The notes: generated from the sequence alone by a model not told the origin. DNA of 46,934 nucleotides from Deltaproteobacteria bacterium (GCA_031276865.1 JAISMF010000046.1:1-46934), one strand, 5' to 3'; shown: positions 16,271 through 25,763, counted from the stretch's first letter. Numbers and translations: made by a program.

Positions 16271-17776
16271 ATGACGAGGGAGGGGGGTTTTCGGGGATCT
16301 TTTCCCCCGGAAAAGAGGAAAACGGCTTTGAAGCTCGGAGACTATCTGGGTTTTCTGGAGACTCCGGCCGCTTTTCCCTCCGCCTCCCTTCTGGAAACGG
16401 AGATCTTGAAAGTCGCGACCGATTCCCGAACGATTAAGGGAGGCGAGCTCTTCGTGGCCCTGAAGGGTCGAAACTTCGACGGCAACCGCTTCGCGGGGGA
16501 CGCCTTGGCGAAGGGCGCCCGGGCGGCCCTGGCCGAGGAGGGTTCCCGGGAGCTGTTTCAAGGAGCGGATGTGGGGGAGTTTCGCGGGAGGGTCGCGTTC
16601 GTCCCCGACGGACTAAAGGCCCTGGGCGATTTGGCTAGGGGGATTAAAAGACTTTACCGCCTGGAGACGGCCGCGGTCACGGGATCCGTGGGCAAGACCA
16701 CGGTGAAGGAGCTTTTAAAAAACATCCTGGTCTCCCAGCACGGCCGGGAACGGGTCCTCGCGACGGCGGGCAATTTCAACAACCTGGTGGGGCTTCCCCT
16801 CACCCTTCTTGGAGCCTCGGCGGAAAACACGGTGGCGGTTTTAGAGATGGGAGCCAACTCTTTCGGAGAGATAGCGAGGCTAACCGAGATAGCCGAGCCG
16901 GAGGTGGGTTTAGTCACCCGCGCCATGAAGGCGCATCTCCAGGGATTCGGGGATCTGGAAGGCGTGGCCCGGGCCAAGGGCGAGCTCTTTCGGAATCTCA
17001 AAAGGGAGGCCCAGGCGGTGGTGAATTTTTCGGATCCGCTGGTTAAAAGGGAGGGCATGAAATTTCCGGGGAACATCATGAGCTTCGGACGCCGGGAGGA
17101 CGGCGCCGGGTACCATATCCAGCGGGCCGAGGAGAGGGATTTCGGCGGGCGTTTTCCCGGAGGATGCGTCCTGGTGATTAAAGGCCCGGCTTTTCCGGAG
17201 GGGATCGAAGTCGAGTTCCGTCTTCCCGGCCGGCACAACCGGGAAAACGCCCTGGCCGCGGCCGCGGCCGCGGCGGCCATGGGGGTGGACGGGGAGCACG
17301 TGAAAAAAGGCTTGGAGGAGAGCCTTCCCATCGAGGGGAGGGGAAGGATTCATAGGGCGAAGGAGCTGGAGGCCTACATCCTGGACGACAGCTACAACGC
17401 CAACCCCGGATCCATGACGGCCGCCTTGGAGCTTTTAGGGACTTTAAGCCGCGGAAGAAGGGGGGCGGTGATCGGGACCATGCTGGAATTGGGAGGAAAC
17501 GCCGCGAACGAGCATTACAACCTGGGTCTCAACCTGGCGAAAAGCGGACTCTCCTACTTGGGGCTGGTGGGCGAGCACTCCGAAGACGTTAAAAGGGGCG
17601 CCCTCCAGGGAGGCATGGACCCCGATGTCGTAAGCGTCCTAAAAGACGCCGGAGAGGCCGTCGACTTCATCCGAGGACGCGCCGGAAGGGGCGATCTCAT
17701 TTTACTCAAGGGCTCGCACTCCACCGGAATCTCCCGGGCGGCCAGGGCCTTTTTCGAGGTTCCCAATGCTTTTTAA
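16271..17776 (+). CDS. murF: UDP-MurNAc-tripeptide:D-Ala-D-Ala ligase MurF
   Basis: 501 residues. The N-terminal MurE/MurF-type domain includes VATDSRTIKGGELFVALKGRNFDGNRF (only key parts cited). The ATP loop is VTGSVGKTTVKELL (~133-146), then GNFNNLVGLPLTLL, VLEMGANSFGEI and the MurF-type DDSYNANPGSM in the C-terminal domain. It attaches D-Ala-D-Ala to the UDP-tripeptide. GAGGAGG lies 9-15 bases upstream of the ATG. The last 11 bases overlap the mraY start, suggesting translational coupling. No ddl gene is in the cluster, so D-Ala-D-Ala ligase must be encoded elsewhere. Confidence 0.95.
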   Translation: MTREGGFRGSFPPEKRKTALKLGDYLGFLETPAAFPSASLLETEILKVATDSRTIKGGELFVALKGRNFDGNRFAGDALAKGARAALAEEGSRELFQGADVGEFRGRVAFVPDGLKALGDLARGIKRLYRLETAAVTGSVGKTTVKELLKNILVSQHGRERVLATAGNFNNLVGLPLTLLGASAENTVAVLEMGANSFGEIARLTEIAEPEVGLVTRAMKAHLQGFGDLEGVARAKGELFRNLKREAQAVVNFSDPLVKREGMKFPGNIMSFGRREDGAGYHIQRAEERDFGGRFPGGCVLVIKGPAFPEGIEVEFRLPGRHNRENALAAAAAAAAMGVDGEHVKKGLEESLPIEGRGRIHRAKELEAYILDDSYNANPGSMTAALELLGTLSRGRRGAVIGTMLELGGNAANEHYNLGLNLAKSGLSYLGLVGEHSEDVKRGALQGGMDPDVVSVLKDAGEAVDFIRGRAGRGDLILLKGSHSTGISRAARAFFEVPNAF

Positions 17777-18845
17777 GCTTTTTTACAGCCTATCCTCGGA
17801 GATAAGCTTCTTCAACGTCTTCAGGTACATAACCTTCCGCATCATCCTCGCGGCGCTCACCTCGCTATTGCTATGGTTCGTCTTCGGCCGGCGCTTCATC
17901 CAGGCGCTTAAAAGTTTAAATATTCGCCAGTACATAAGACCGGAAGGTCCGGCCGCGCATCAGAAGAAGGCGGGCACGCCCACCATGGGGGGGATCTTCG
18001 TTTTGGGAAGCGCTTTGGCCTCTTCCCTTTTATGGGCCGACATGACTTCGCCTTTGGTCGTCATCATGTGGTCGTCCATCCTCCTTTTCGGCGCCATCGG
18101 CTTCGCGGACGATTTCCTCAAAATTCGCCGCAAGCGCAATCAGGGCCTCACCGGAAAGCAGAAGCTAGCGCTCCAGATCGTCTCCGCCCTCATAGCCGGC
18201 CTCCTTCTTTATGCGAGCCCGGGTTTCGATCCCACTCTAACGGTCCCGCTCTTCAAAAACCTCATCTTCGACTTGGGTCCTTTTTACGTGTTGTTCGCGG
18301 TGCTGGTGCTGGTGGGGTCGAGCAACGCAACTAATTTAACCGATGGCTTGGATGGACTCGCGACGGGCCCCATCATCATGTGCGGCGCCACGTACATGAT
18401 CTTCGCCTACTGCGCCGGAAACAGCGTCATAGCCGGCTATCTTCAGATATCCAAGGTTTTCGGGGCGGCGGAGATAGCGGTGGTGCTGGCCTCCCTTATT
18501 GGTTCGTCCCTGGGCTTTCTATGGTGGAATACGCTTCCGGCCGATCTGTATCTTGGGGACTCCGGATCGCTTTCACTGGGCGCGAGCCTGGGGCTCGCGG
18601 CCCTCATCGTCAAGCAGGAGATCCTCTTGATCCTTGTTGGCGGCATCTTCGTAATCGAGGCCATGAGCGTGATTTTGCAGGTGATTTATTTCAAGTCCAC
18701 CAAAGGCCAGAGGCTTTTTCGAATGGCGCCAATCCACCACCATCTAGAGGCTAAAGGATTTCCGGAATCTAAAATCATAGTGCGTTTCTGGATCATAGCC
18801 ATCATTCTGGGCCTGGCCGGCCTTTCCACCCTGAAGCTCCGCTGA
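17766..18845 (+). CDS. mraY: phospho-MurNAc-pentapeptide transferase MraY
   Basis: A 359-residue polytopic membrane enzyme that makes lipid I from UDP-MurNAc-pentapeptide and undecaprenyl phosphate. Signatures are KKAGTPTMGGI, FADDFLKIRRKRNQGL (catalytic Asp pair region), NATNLTDGLDGLA, and MAPIHHHLEAKGFPESKI with the conserved histidines. About ten hydrophobic segments are visible. Length matches the family. Overlaps murF by 11 bases. Confidence 0.96.
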   Translation: MLFKLFYSLSSEISFFNVFRYITFRIILAALTSLLLWFVFGRRFIQALKSLNIRQYIRPEGPAAHQKKAGTPTMGGIFVLGSALASSLLWADMTSPLVVIMWSSILLFGAIGFADDFLKIRRKRNQGLTGKQKLALQIVSALIAGLLLYASPGFDPTLTVPLFKNLIFDLGPFYVLFAVLVLVGSSNATNLTDGLDGLATGPIIMCGATYMIFAYCAGNSVIAGYLQISKVFGAAEIAVVLASLIGSSLGFLWWNTLPADLYLGDSGSLSLGASLGLAALIVKQEILLILVGGIFVIEAMSVILQVIYFKSTKGQRLFRMAPIHHHLEAKGFPESKIIVRFWIIAIILGLAGLSTLKLR

Positions 18846-19131
18846 GGCGAGGGTTTCGAGGGGAGGTTTTTTTTGAGAAGAACGGTTTTCCACGCGGGCG
18901 GCTTTCAAAGACTCCGGTTTTCAAGGCGCGCCAATTTCGAAGTTCGAGTTTTTCAAGCTCTTTCAAGGTTTTAGGTTTTTCAAGGTTTTAGGTCTTTCAA
19001 GGTTTTAGGTCTTTCAAGGTTCGCCAAGTTCGAAGTTCTAGTTTTCATGGTTTTTCCAGGTTTTAGGTTTATCAGGCTTTTCCAGGGTCGAAGCTCGAAT
19101 TTTTCCAGTTTTTTTTAAGGACGGCTCCATC
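18846..19131 (+). repeat. T-rich spacer with 17-bp tandem repeats before murD
   Basis: The unit TTCAAGGTTTTAGGTCT repeats with exact 17-base period at 18962, 18979 and 18996, with a partial fourth copy at 19013. Degenerate copies (TTCCAGGTTTTAGGTTT at about 19053; TTTTCAAGGCGCG at 18919) and a second motif (TTCGAAGTTCGAG, TTCGAAGTTCTAG, GTCGAAGCTCGAA) surround it. No gene is visible. The spacer is transcribed if the cluster is one operon. Confidence 0.75.
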
Positions 19132-20550
19132 GTGCCAAATTCGTTTCCCTATAAACGCCCGCTCGTGATAGGCGCCGGTATTTCCGGCGTTGGTTTGGTG
19201 AAGCTTATTTTGCGGCTGGGGGCGGAGGCCACCTTGGCCGACGTCAAGAAGGAAAGCGCGATCAGGAGCGAAACCGTCCTTCCGGAAAGCCCCCGGGTGG
19301 AATACCGTTTCGGGGACGCCTTCCCCGAGACTTTGGATGGGCACGACCTTTTGGCGCTCTCCCCCGGGGTCCCCCTGAACCACCCCTTGGTGAAACTGGC
19401 CCGGGAGGGGAACGTGGAGGTGACCGGAGAGCTGGAGCTCGCGGTCCGCTACGCGGACAAGCCCTACGCGGCCGTCACGGGATCGAACGGAAAGACGACT
19501 TGCGCCGCCCTCGCCGCCCACATCCTCAAGGCCTCCGGATTCAAGCCCTTTTTAGGGGGGAACATCGGTTTCGGCCTCGCGGAGCTGCTTTCAAGCCTCC
19601 CCGCGGGGGAGGGCGGAGGCTGCGACTGCCTGGTCCTGGAGGTTTCAAGCTTCCAGCTGGAGACGGTGGAGCGTTTCCACGCGAAGGGGGCGGCCCTTTT
19701 AAACCTCACCCCGGATCACCTGGACCGCCACGGCTCCATGGCGGAGTATTCGCGGATGAAGGAGAGGATCTTTTTAAACCAGACGGAAGAGGACGTCTCG
19801 GTTCTGAACCTGGACGACCCCGCCTTGGCGGGGACCAGGCCCGGGGGAAGGCTTTTCGGATTCTCCCGCAGGAAGGACCCCGGGAAATCGGGGGCGCGTC
19901 TTATCAAAAGAGACGGAAGGGATTTCATCGAATTTCACGAGGGGGGGGGGATCGTCTCCGAAGAGGAGTGCCTGGGGCTCTCTTTTTCCGGTCCCGCCAA
20001 TATGGAAAACCTCATGGCCGCGGCCGGGCTGGCCCACTCCCTGGGCGTCCCCCTTAAAGGAATCGTTGCGAAGGCCCGGGGCTTTAAAGCCGACCGCCAC
20101 CGCTTGGAGCTCGTGGGAAGAGTGAACGGGGTGGAGTACTACGACGACTCCAAGGCCACCAACACCGGAGCCGTGGAGGCGGCTTTGGGGAATTTTCCGC
20201 CGCGGTCCGTGTATCTCGTCATGGGCGGCCGGGACAAGGATCTGGACTTTTCGGTCCTGGCCGCGGCCGTGAAGAGGAAGGTGAAAAGGCTCCTTTTAAT
20301 AGGCGAGGCCGCCCCGAAGATCGAAAGCCAGCTGAGAGGCTCCGCTCCGGCCGAGCGATTAGGGAGCCTGGAGGAGGCCGTGCGGAGGGCCGGGGACCTG
20401 GCGAAGGCCGGAGACGCGGTCCTTCTGAGTCCGGCCTGCGCCTCCTACGACATGTTCAAAAATTACAAGGAGAGGGGGGAGGCGTTTCAAAGAGAGGTCC
20501 TCCGTCTGAAAGAGGGTTCCCCCGACGACCCGCGGGAGACGAGATGTTAG
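19132..20550 (+). CDS. murD: UDP-MurNAc-L-Ala:D-glutamate ligase MurD
   Basis: 472 residues starting with GTG, preceded by TAAGGA at about 11 bases. A Rossmann-like N-terminal segment (LVIGAGISGVGLVKLILRLG) is followed by the ATP loop VTGSNGKTTCAALAAHIL (~115-132), LEVSSFQLETVERF, LTPDHLDRHGSMAEY, and YYDDSKATNTGAVEAAL in the C-terminal domain. It adds D-Glu to UDP-MurNAc-L-Ala. The stop overlaps the ATG of a small basic ORF (ATGTTAG). Confidence 0.95.
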   Translation: MPNSFPYKRPLVIGAGISGVGLVKLILRLGAEATLADVKKESAIRSETVLPESPRVEYRFGDAFPETLDGHDLLALSPGVPLNHPLVKLAREGNVEVTGELELAVRYADKPYAAVTGSNGKTTCAALAAHILKASGFKPFLGGNIGFGLAELLSSLPAGEGGGCDCLVLEVSSFQLETVERFHAKGAALLNLTPDHLDRHGSMAEYSRMKERIFLNQTEEDVSVLNLDDPALAGTRPGGRLFGFSRRKDPGKSGARLIKRDGRDFIEFHEGGGIVSEEECLGLSFSGPANMENLMAAAGLAHSLGVPLKGIVAKARGFKADRHRLELVGRVNGVEYYDDSKATNTGAVEAALGNFPPRSVYLVMGGRDKDLDFSVLAAAVKRKVKRLLLIGEAAPKIESQLRGSAPAERLGSLEEAVRRAGDLAKAGDAVLLSPACASYDMFKNYKERGEAFQREVLRLKEGSPDDPRETRC

Positions 20551-20738
20551 GCCCGCGGCGGGAAAACCAACCCCGCCTGAGAAATAGAGCGAACCCAAGC
20601 CGCGGGACGCTCGAAGCGGCGGCGCCTGTTTTTAAACGGCGGCGTCCGGGAAGACGGTTCAAGGTTTTTAGCAAGCGACTCCGGCTTTACGGCGCGGAGC
20701 GGATTCGGGAGGTCTTGACATGCGGGACGGAAACGTGA
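20544..20738 (+). CDS. possible 64-residue Arg-rich ORF bridging murD and ftsW
   Basis: The ATG overlaps the murD stop by 7 bases and the frame closes 19 bases inside ftsW, so it would couple the two genes. The product is strongly basic (MLGPRRENQPRLRNR..., FKRRRPGRRFKVFSKRLRLYG) and has no known domain. mraZ-rsmH uses the same overlap type (ATGGTAG). It may be a translation-coupling frame without a functional product. Confidence 0.3.
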   Translation: MLGPRRENQPRLRNRANPSRGTLEAAAPVFKRRRPGRRFKVFSKRLRLYGAERIREVLTCGTET

Positions 20739-21883
20739 AGGCGAACGGCGTCGACGCCTTTCTTTTATCGGTGTTTCTTCTTCTCCTGGGAATCGGGCTG
20801 GTGAACCTCCTGAGCGCCAGCGCGGCCCAGGCGGCGCTTTACCGGTTTGACGCCTATTATTACTTCGAAAATCAGGCGATCAGGGCCCTCATCGGCCTGG
20901 GTCTCGTCGTTTTAATCTATTTTCTCCCGGGCGGTTTTTTAAGGCGGATCTCCCCCGCGGCCCTGGTCGGCTCCCTGGTTCTTCTGGGATTGTCCTTCCT
21001 GCCCTATTTTCGGGATCCCGAGATGGTCACCTACCGCTGGATCAGGATCTTCGGGGTTTCCGTGCAGCCCTCCGAGTTCGCCCGGGTGGGGGTGGTCATG
21101 TTCATGGCCTGGTCCCTTTCCCGTCTGGGCGATTTGGTGGCGGATTTCCGCCGCGGCTTCCTTCCGCACCTCCTCTTGCTCGCGGTCTTCGGTTTTCTCG
21201 TGGTGCTGCAAAAGGATCTGGGCGGGGCCTTCATCGTGGCGGCCCTGGTGGTGGGGCTCTGCTTCCTTTCCGGCATGCGCTCCGCCTACTTTCTGATCTT
21301 CGCCGTCATCCTAGGCGTGGCCGGCTGGTACTACATCGTCAACTTCGGCTACCGGGTGAACAGGATCAGCGGCTGGCTGGATCCCTTCGCCGACCCCCAG
21401 AACAAGGGATACGTGATCCTGCACTCCTTTTACGCCTTCGCGAACGGGGGGATCTTGGGCGTGGGTCCGGGACAGTCTTTGGAGAAGCTCTTCTTCATCC
21501 CCCAGGTGCACACCGATTACATCTTCTCCGTGGTGGGGGAGGAGATGGGCTTGGTGGGGGTGGCGGCCGTCGCGGGACTCTTTCTGACCTTCGTCTTCCG
21601 CGGCTTCCACATCGCCCGGGCGGCCGGCTCCCTCTTCGACTACTACCTGGCCTGCGGGGCCACGATGATGATCGCCCTTCCGGCCTTCGTGAACATGGCC
21701 GTGGCCCTGTCCATCCTCCCCTCCAAGGGGCTCGCCCTTCCTTTTTTCAGCTACGGCGGCTCCAACATGCTGGTGAGCTGCCTGGCCGTGGGCCTGCTTT
21801 TAAACGTGGCGAAAAGGACCTTCCGCAAAGAGGAGCCCTCCGAGGGAGAATACGTTTCCCGCCTTTCCATGGAGGCGGATTAG
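20720..21883 (+). CDS. ftsW: septal peptidoglycan glycosyltransferase FtsW (SEDS family)
   Basis: 387 residues with about ten transmembrane helices. The SEDS signatures are GVSVQPSEFAR, LQKDLGGAFIVAAL, RISGWLDPFADPQNKGY and PQVHTDYIFSVVGEEMG, which carries the catalytic Asp of the HTD motif. PSKGLALPFFSYGGSNML lies near the end. It polymerises lipid II at the septum, partnered by FtsI. The start ATG follows GGAGGTCTTGAC (GGAGGT eight bases upstream). Confidence 0.95.
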   Translation: MRDGNVKANGVDAFLLSVFLLLLGIGLVNLLSASAAQAALYRFDAYYYFENQAIRALIGLGLVVLIYFLPGGFLRRISPAALVGSLVLLGLSFLPYFRDPEMVTYRWIRIFGVSVQPSEFARVGVVMFMAWSLSRLGDLVADFRRGFLPHLLLLAVFGFLVVLQKDLGGAFIVAALVVGLCFLSGMRSAYFLIFAVILGVAGWYYIVNFGYRVNRISGWLDPFADPQNKGYVILHSFYAFANGGILGVGPGQSLEKLFFIPQVHTDYIFSVVGEEMGLVGVAAVAGLFLTFVFRGFHIARAAGSLFDYYLACGATMMIALPAFVNMAVALSILPSKGLALPFFSYGGSNMLVSCLAVGLLLNVAKRTFRKEEPSEGEYVSRLSMEAD

Positions 21884-21960
21884 CCTGGGGGCCGCTCGCG
21901 AGGGTTCCGGCCCCCCCAAGCCCCGCCGTTCCGTCCGCTTTTTTTCTAAGGAGCGACCCT

Positions 21961-23124
21961 TTGGAAAACGCTGAAAAAAAACCTTTGCGCGTGCTCATGG
22001 CGGCCGGCGCCACCGGCGGGCACATCATGCCCGCCGTGGCCTTGGCCCAGGCCATGCGGGAAATGGACTCGGAAGTTGAGTTTCTGTTCGTGGGGGCGGG
22101 GAGGGAAAGCGAGGCCAAAATCCTGGATCCCCTGTCTTTCCCCCGCCGGGTGATAAAGTCCAAAGGGATCAAGGGCGTGGGACTCTGGAAAAAGATCCAG
22201 GGGTTCATGGCCGTCTTCTCGGCTCTGTTCCAGGCCTTGAAGATAATAAAGGAGTTCAAGCCCGATCTGGTTTTCGGCGCCGGAGGCTACGCGAGCTTTC
22301 CGGTGGGCCTCGCCGGTTTTTTAAAAAGGATCCCCCTGGTCATCCACGAGCAGAACCTCCGTCCGGGGCTGGCCAACCGAATGCTTGGACGCCTAAGCCT
22401 CTTGATATTCCTCGGCGACGCCCAGGGGGCCCGGTTCTTCCCCCGGGGAAAGTGCGTGCGCGCGGGAAACCCGGTGCGCCGGGACATAGCCAGGCTCAAG
22501 GGCGCCCCCCGAAAAGAGGGGCCCTTCACCCTCCTCATCCTGGGCGGAAGCCAGGGATCTTCGGCCCTCAACCGGGCCGCCCTGGGGCTGTTGGACCGCT
22601 ACCGCTCCCTGAAGATCCCCTTCAAGGTGATCCATCAGTGCGGAAGGGAGGGAAGGGAGGAGATCGAGCGCGCCTACCGGGAAGCCGGCGTGGACGCCTG
22701 GGTGCGCGACTTTTTCCAGGATATGGCGGATGTCCTCTCCCAAAGCTCCCTCGCGGTGTCCCGGGCCGGCGCCCTGGCCCTCTCCGAGTTCGCGGCCGCC
22801 AATCTTCCCGCCATTTTGATCCCCCTCCCCGGGGCGGCGGACGATCACCAGAGCGGGAACGCGGAAAGCTATCGGAACGCCGGAGCCGGAATCCTTCTTC
22901 CGGAAAGGGAACTCACGCCGGAAACCTTGTGGAGGAGCGTGTCCGATCTCTTGGAGAATCGGGGAAAGCTGGAGGAGATGAGGAGAAGCGCCGCCGCCAT
23001 CAAGAATCCCGACTCGGCCGCCTTCATGGCGGAAACGATATTCGCGCTTCCGGCCTTTCGGGGAAGGGGTCCAGGGGTCAAGGCCGCGGCGGAAAGGCCT
23101 GAAACCGCCATGAAGAGCCCTTGA
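21961..23124 (+). CDS. murG: lipid II synthase MurG (GT28 N-acetylglucosaminyltransferase)
   Basis: 387 residues starting with TTG, preceded by AAGGAG at eight bases. The first glycine-rich loop is AAGATGGHIMPAVALAQAM, followed by VFGAGGYASFPVGLAGFL and IHEQNLRPGLANRML. The second loop region is LILGGSQGSSALN, and the UDP-GlcNAc site is SRAGALALSEFAAANLPAILIPLPGA (only key parts relevant). It is a peripheral membrane enzyme converting lipid I to lipid II. A Lys/Gly-rich tail of about 20 residues follows the core. Confidence 0.95.
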   Translation: MENAEKKPLRVLMAAGATGGHIMPAVALAQAMREMDSEVEFLFVGAGRESEAKILDPLSFPRRVIKSKGIKGVGLWKKIQGFMAVFSALFQALKIIKEFKPDLVFGAGGYASFPVGLAGFLKRIPLVIHEQNLRPGLANRMLGRLSLLIFLGDAQGARFFPRGKCVRAGNPVRRDIARLKGAPRKEGPFTLLILGGSQGSSALNRAALGLLDRYRSLKIPFKVIHQCGREGREEIERAYREAGVDAWVRDFFQDMADVLSQSSLAVSRAGALALSEFAAANLPAILIPLPGAADDHQSGNAESYRNAGAGILLPERELTPETLWRSVSDLLENRGKLEEMRRSAAAIKNPDSAAFMAETIFALPAFRGRGPGVKAAAERPETAMKSP

Positions 23125-23221
23125 CGGGGCCAAACGAGCCTGGAGGAAATTTTTCAATCGGGGGAATTTGGCGAAGCCCGGCTGAAAAGAGCCGGAAAAA
23201 GGGAAGAGAAAAGGAACGGGC

Positions 23222-24598
23222 ATGGATAGGAAAAAAAGGCGCGCGCATCTAGTGGGCATCGGCGGCATCGGCATGAGCGGCATAGCCGAGGTGCTTTTAA
23301 ACCTGGGTCACGAGGTGAGCGGATCGGATCTCGCGGACGGGCCGCAGACCCAAAGGCTCTCCTCCATGGGGGCCAGGGTTTTTTTGGGCCACGACAGCGA
23401 AAACGTCCGCGGGGCCGACGTGGTGGTGGTCTCCTCGGCCGTGGGCGAGGACAATCCCGAGATAATGACCGCCCGGGCCATGAGGATTCCCGTGATACCC
23501 CGGGCCGAGATGCTCTCCGAACTCATGCGCCTTAAATTCAGCGTGGCCGTGGCCGGCAGTCACGGAAAAACTTCCACCTGCTCCATGCTGGGCACCATCC
23601 TCACGGAGGGGGGCCTCGATCCCACCCTCATCATCGGCGGAAAGGTGAAGAATCTGGGGCTCAACGCCAGACTGGGCCAGGGGGATTTCCTGGTGGCCGA
23701 GGCCGACGAGTCGGACGGATCCTTCCTCCTCCTCTCCCCCACGGTGTCGGTCGTGACCAACATCGACAGGGAGCACATGAACTACTACCGGGACATGGAG
23801 CATCTCAAAGACACCTTCCTCTCCTTTATCAACAAGGTGCCCTTCTACGGGGCGGCGGTGCTCTGCCAGGACGATCCCCGGGTGCGGGAAATCCTTCCCC
23901 GGGTGAAAAAACGCTTCATAACCTACGGTTTCGACGCGGAGGCACAGGTGACGGCCCGGGCGGTGGGAAGGGAGGATTGGGGCTACTCCTTCGATCTCCT
24001 GGAAAGGGGCCGGAAACTGGGGCGGCTGCGCGTAAACCTCCCCGGACTGCACAACGTCCTAAACGCCCTCGCGGCGGCGGCGGTTTCCCTGGAATTGGGT
24101 TTGAGTTTCGAGGTCTTAAGAAAGGGCCTTTTGAACCTCTCCGGCGTGGGGCGGCGTTTCGAGAGGAAAGGCGAGGCCGGGGGGGTGAGGGTTTTAGACG
24201 ATTACGCCCATCACCCGGCCGAAATACGGGCCACTTTGAAAACCCTTTCGGAATGCTTCCCCGCGGATAGGAAGGTGGTGCTTTTCCAGCCCCACCGCCA
24301 CACGCGGACGCAGGATTTGTTTTCCGAGTTCGCGGTCTCCTTTGGCGAGGCGGATCTTTTGATGCTCGCCGACATCTACTCCGCCGGAGAGAGGGCAATC
24401 GAGGGCGTGGACGCGGCCCGCCTGGCCGAGGCCATCCGGGAAAAGGGCCACGGAAACGTCTCCTACGGCGGGAAGGTGGGCGAGGTGGCGGGAAAGATCG
24501 TGGGGATTTTAAAGGATGGCGACGTGGTTCTGACCCTGGGGGCGGGAAACATCCACGAGGCCGGAGACGAGATACTGAGGGTTTTGAATGCTCGCTGA
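23222..24598 (+). CDS. murC: UDP-MurNAc:L-alanine ligase MurC
   Basis: 458 residues. It opens with HLVGIGGIGMSGIAEVLLNL, followed by ATP loop VAGSHGKTSTCSMLG (~106-120), EADESDGSFLLL, VTNIDREHMNYY, DDYAHHPAEIRATL and FQPHRHTRTQDLF, all classic MurC blocks. It catalyses the first step of stem-peptide assembly. A weak AAAAGGAACGG precedes the ATG. The last 11 bases overlap murB, the same overlap length as murF-mraY. Confidence 0.96.
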   Translation: MDRKKRRAHLVGIGGIGMSGIAEVLLNLGHEVSGSDLADGPQTQRLSSMGARVFLGHDSENVRGADVVVVSSAVGEDNPEIMTARAMRIPVIPRAEMLSELMRLKFSVAVAGSHGKTSTCSMLGTILTEGGLDPTLIIGGKVKNLGLNARLGQGDFLVAEADESDGSFLLLSPTVSVVTNIDREHMNYYRDMEHLKDTFLSFINKVPFYGAAVLCQDDPRVREILPRVKKRFITYGFDAEAQVTARAVGREDWGYSFDLLERGRKLGRLRVNLPGLHNVLNALAAAAVSLELGLSFEVLRKGLLNLSGVGRRFERKGEAGGVRVLDDYAHHPAEIRATLKTLSECFPADRKVVLFQPHRHTRTQDLFSEFAVSFGEADLLMLADIYSAGERAIEGVDAARLAEAIREKGHGNVSYGGKVGEVAGKIVGILKDGDVVLTLGAGNIHEAGDEILRVLNAR

Positions 24599-25607
24599 TC
24601 GTTCCGCGACCGAACTCGAGGCGGCCTATTTTAAGGATCTCGCCTTGAAAAACGTCCATCTCGGCTTAAAGGCCATGGAGAGGCTGGATAGGCACACGAG
24701 CTTCAAGGTGGGCGGCCCCGCCGCCCTCTTCGGCTGGCCTAAAGATTTGGAGGAGCTTAGGCGCCAATACCTCTTCGCCCGGGAACACTCCTTAAACGTC
24801 TTTTTCCTCGGCGGCGGCACCAACGTTTTGTTTTCCGACGAGGGATACCTGGGGCTGGTTTTGAAGCTGGAAAAGGGGGCTTTCAAGGAGAGCGTCTTTC
24901 TCACAAAGGAGGGGGACGGGATCCCCGAAGACGCGGGGTTTTTCGCGACTTTAAAGGAGGGGGACGAACTGGTTTTGCGTAGCGGGGCCGGAGCGGGGCT
25001 TTCCGAGCTGGCGAGGCTCGCGGCCTCCAAGTCTTTAAGCGGCATGGAGGATCTAGCCGGGATCCCCGGAAGGCTGGGCGGCGCGGTCAACATGAACGCC
25101 GGTGCCGGGGAACGCCAGGTGGGCGATCTGGTTGCCGAGGCGGAGATCATGGACGAGGAGGGGGAGGTGAAAAGCTTCGGGAGAAACGACCTCGCGTTCG
25201 GCTACCGCGCCTTCAAGTCTCCCGTAAAGGAGCCTTTGATAACGTCCGCCCGACTGCGCCTGGTTAAGGCCGCGTCCGAGGGGGAGGTGGTGGAGAGGAT
25301 GACCAGGAGGCTCTCGGTGCGAAAAATCAGCCTGCCCGTGGAGCCCTCGGCCGGATCCTTTTTTAAAAACCCCCCCCAAAAGCGCGCCGGCGAGCTAATC
25401 GAAGAGGCGGGATTCAAGGGCAGAAAGGAGGGCGGCGCCATGGTGAGCATGCTGCACGCGAACATCCTCATAAACCTGGGGAAGGCCACCTTCAAGGACG
25501 TCTCGGCTTTGGCCCGAAACATAGAAGAGGAGGTGGAGAGGCGCTTCGGGATAAAACTCGAGCGCGAGGCGCGGATGGTGGATTTCGCGGGCGGAGTGAA
25601 CGTTTAG
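24588..25607 (+). CDS. murB: UDP-N-acetylenolpyruvoylglucosamine reductase MurB
   Basis: 339 residues. FAD-binding blocks are HTSFKVGGPAALF and FLGGGTNVLFSDEGY, then GIPGRLGGAVNMNAGAG. The C-terminal catalytic block is EPSAGSFFKNP, with the proton-donating Ser. It reduces enolpyruvyl-UDP-GlcNAc to UDP-MurNAc with NADPH. A short insertion (FLTKEGDGIPEDAGFF, residues ~104-119) sits between the FAD halves. Translationally coupled to murC by overlap. Confidence 0.95.
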   Translation: MLADRSATELEAAYFKDLALKNVHLGLKAMERLDRHTSFKVGGPAALFGWPKDLEELRRQYLFAREHSLNVFFLGGGTNVLFSDEGYLGLVLKLEKGAFKESVFLTKEGDGIPEDAGFFATLKEGDELVLRSGAGAGLSELARLAASKSLSGMEDLAGIPGRLGGAVNMNAGAGERQVGDLVAEAEIMDEEGEVKSFGRNDLAFGYRAFKSPVKEPLITSARLRLVKAASEGEVVERMTRRLSVRKISLPVEPSAGSFFKNPPQKRAGELIEEAGFKGRKEGGAMVSMLHANILINLGKATFKDVSALARNIEEEVERRFGIKLEREARMVDFAGGVNV

Positions 25608-25763
25608 AGGCGGATTCGGCCCCCGGGAAGGCGGGCGTTTTCCAAAAGATTTTTTTTTCGGAGCTTTTTTTCCGATTTTTTTTCGGAGCTTTTTCGCGGA
25701 AGTTTTTTTTCGGGTTTTTTGTTTTTAGGTTTTTTTCCGGATCGACAAAGGAGAGCGAGGGGA
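25608..25763 (+). repeat. T-rich spacer before ftsQ
   Basis: Long T runs are interrupted by CGGAGC, CCGA and GCGG. The block TTTTTTTTCGGAGCTTTTT occurs twice (about 25650 and 25677). The purine-rich AAAGGAGAGCGAGGG just before the ftsQ GTG gives the ribosome site. Confidence 0.65.

Noticed and set aside
18846..19131. Possible CRISPR array
   Set aside because: Period of 17 bp is too short, there are no unique spacers and no cas genes.
10574..25620. Recurring GAGGCGGATT near gene ends (10577, 12085, 21873, 25606)
   Set aside because: Only ten bases, partly coding (end of ftsW) and partly ribosome site; probably chance in a G-rich setting.
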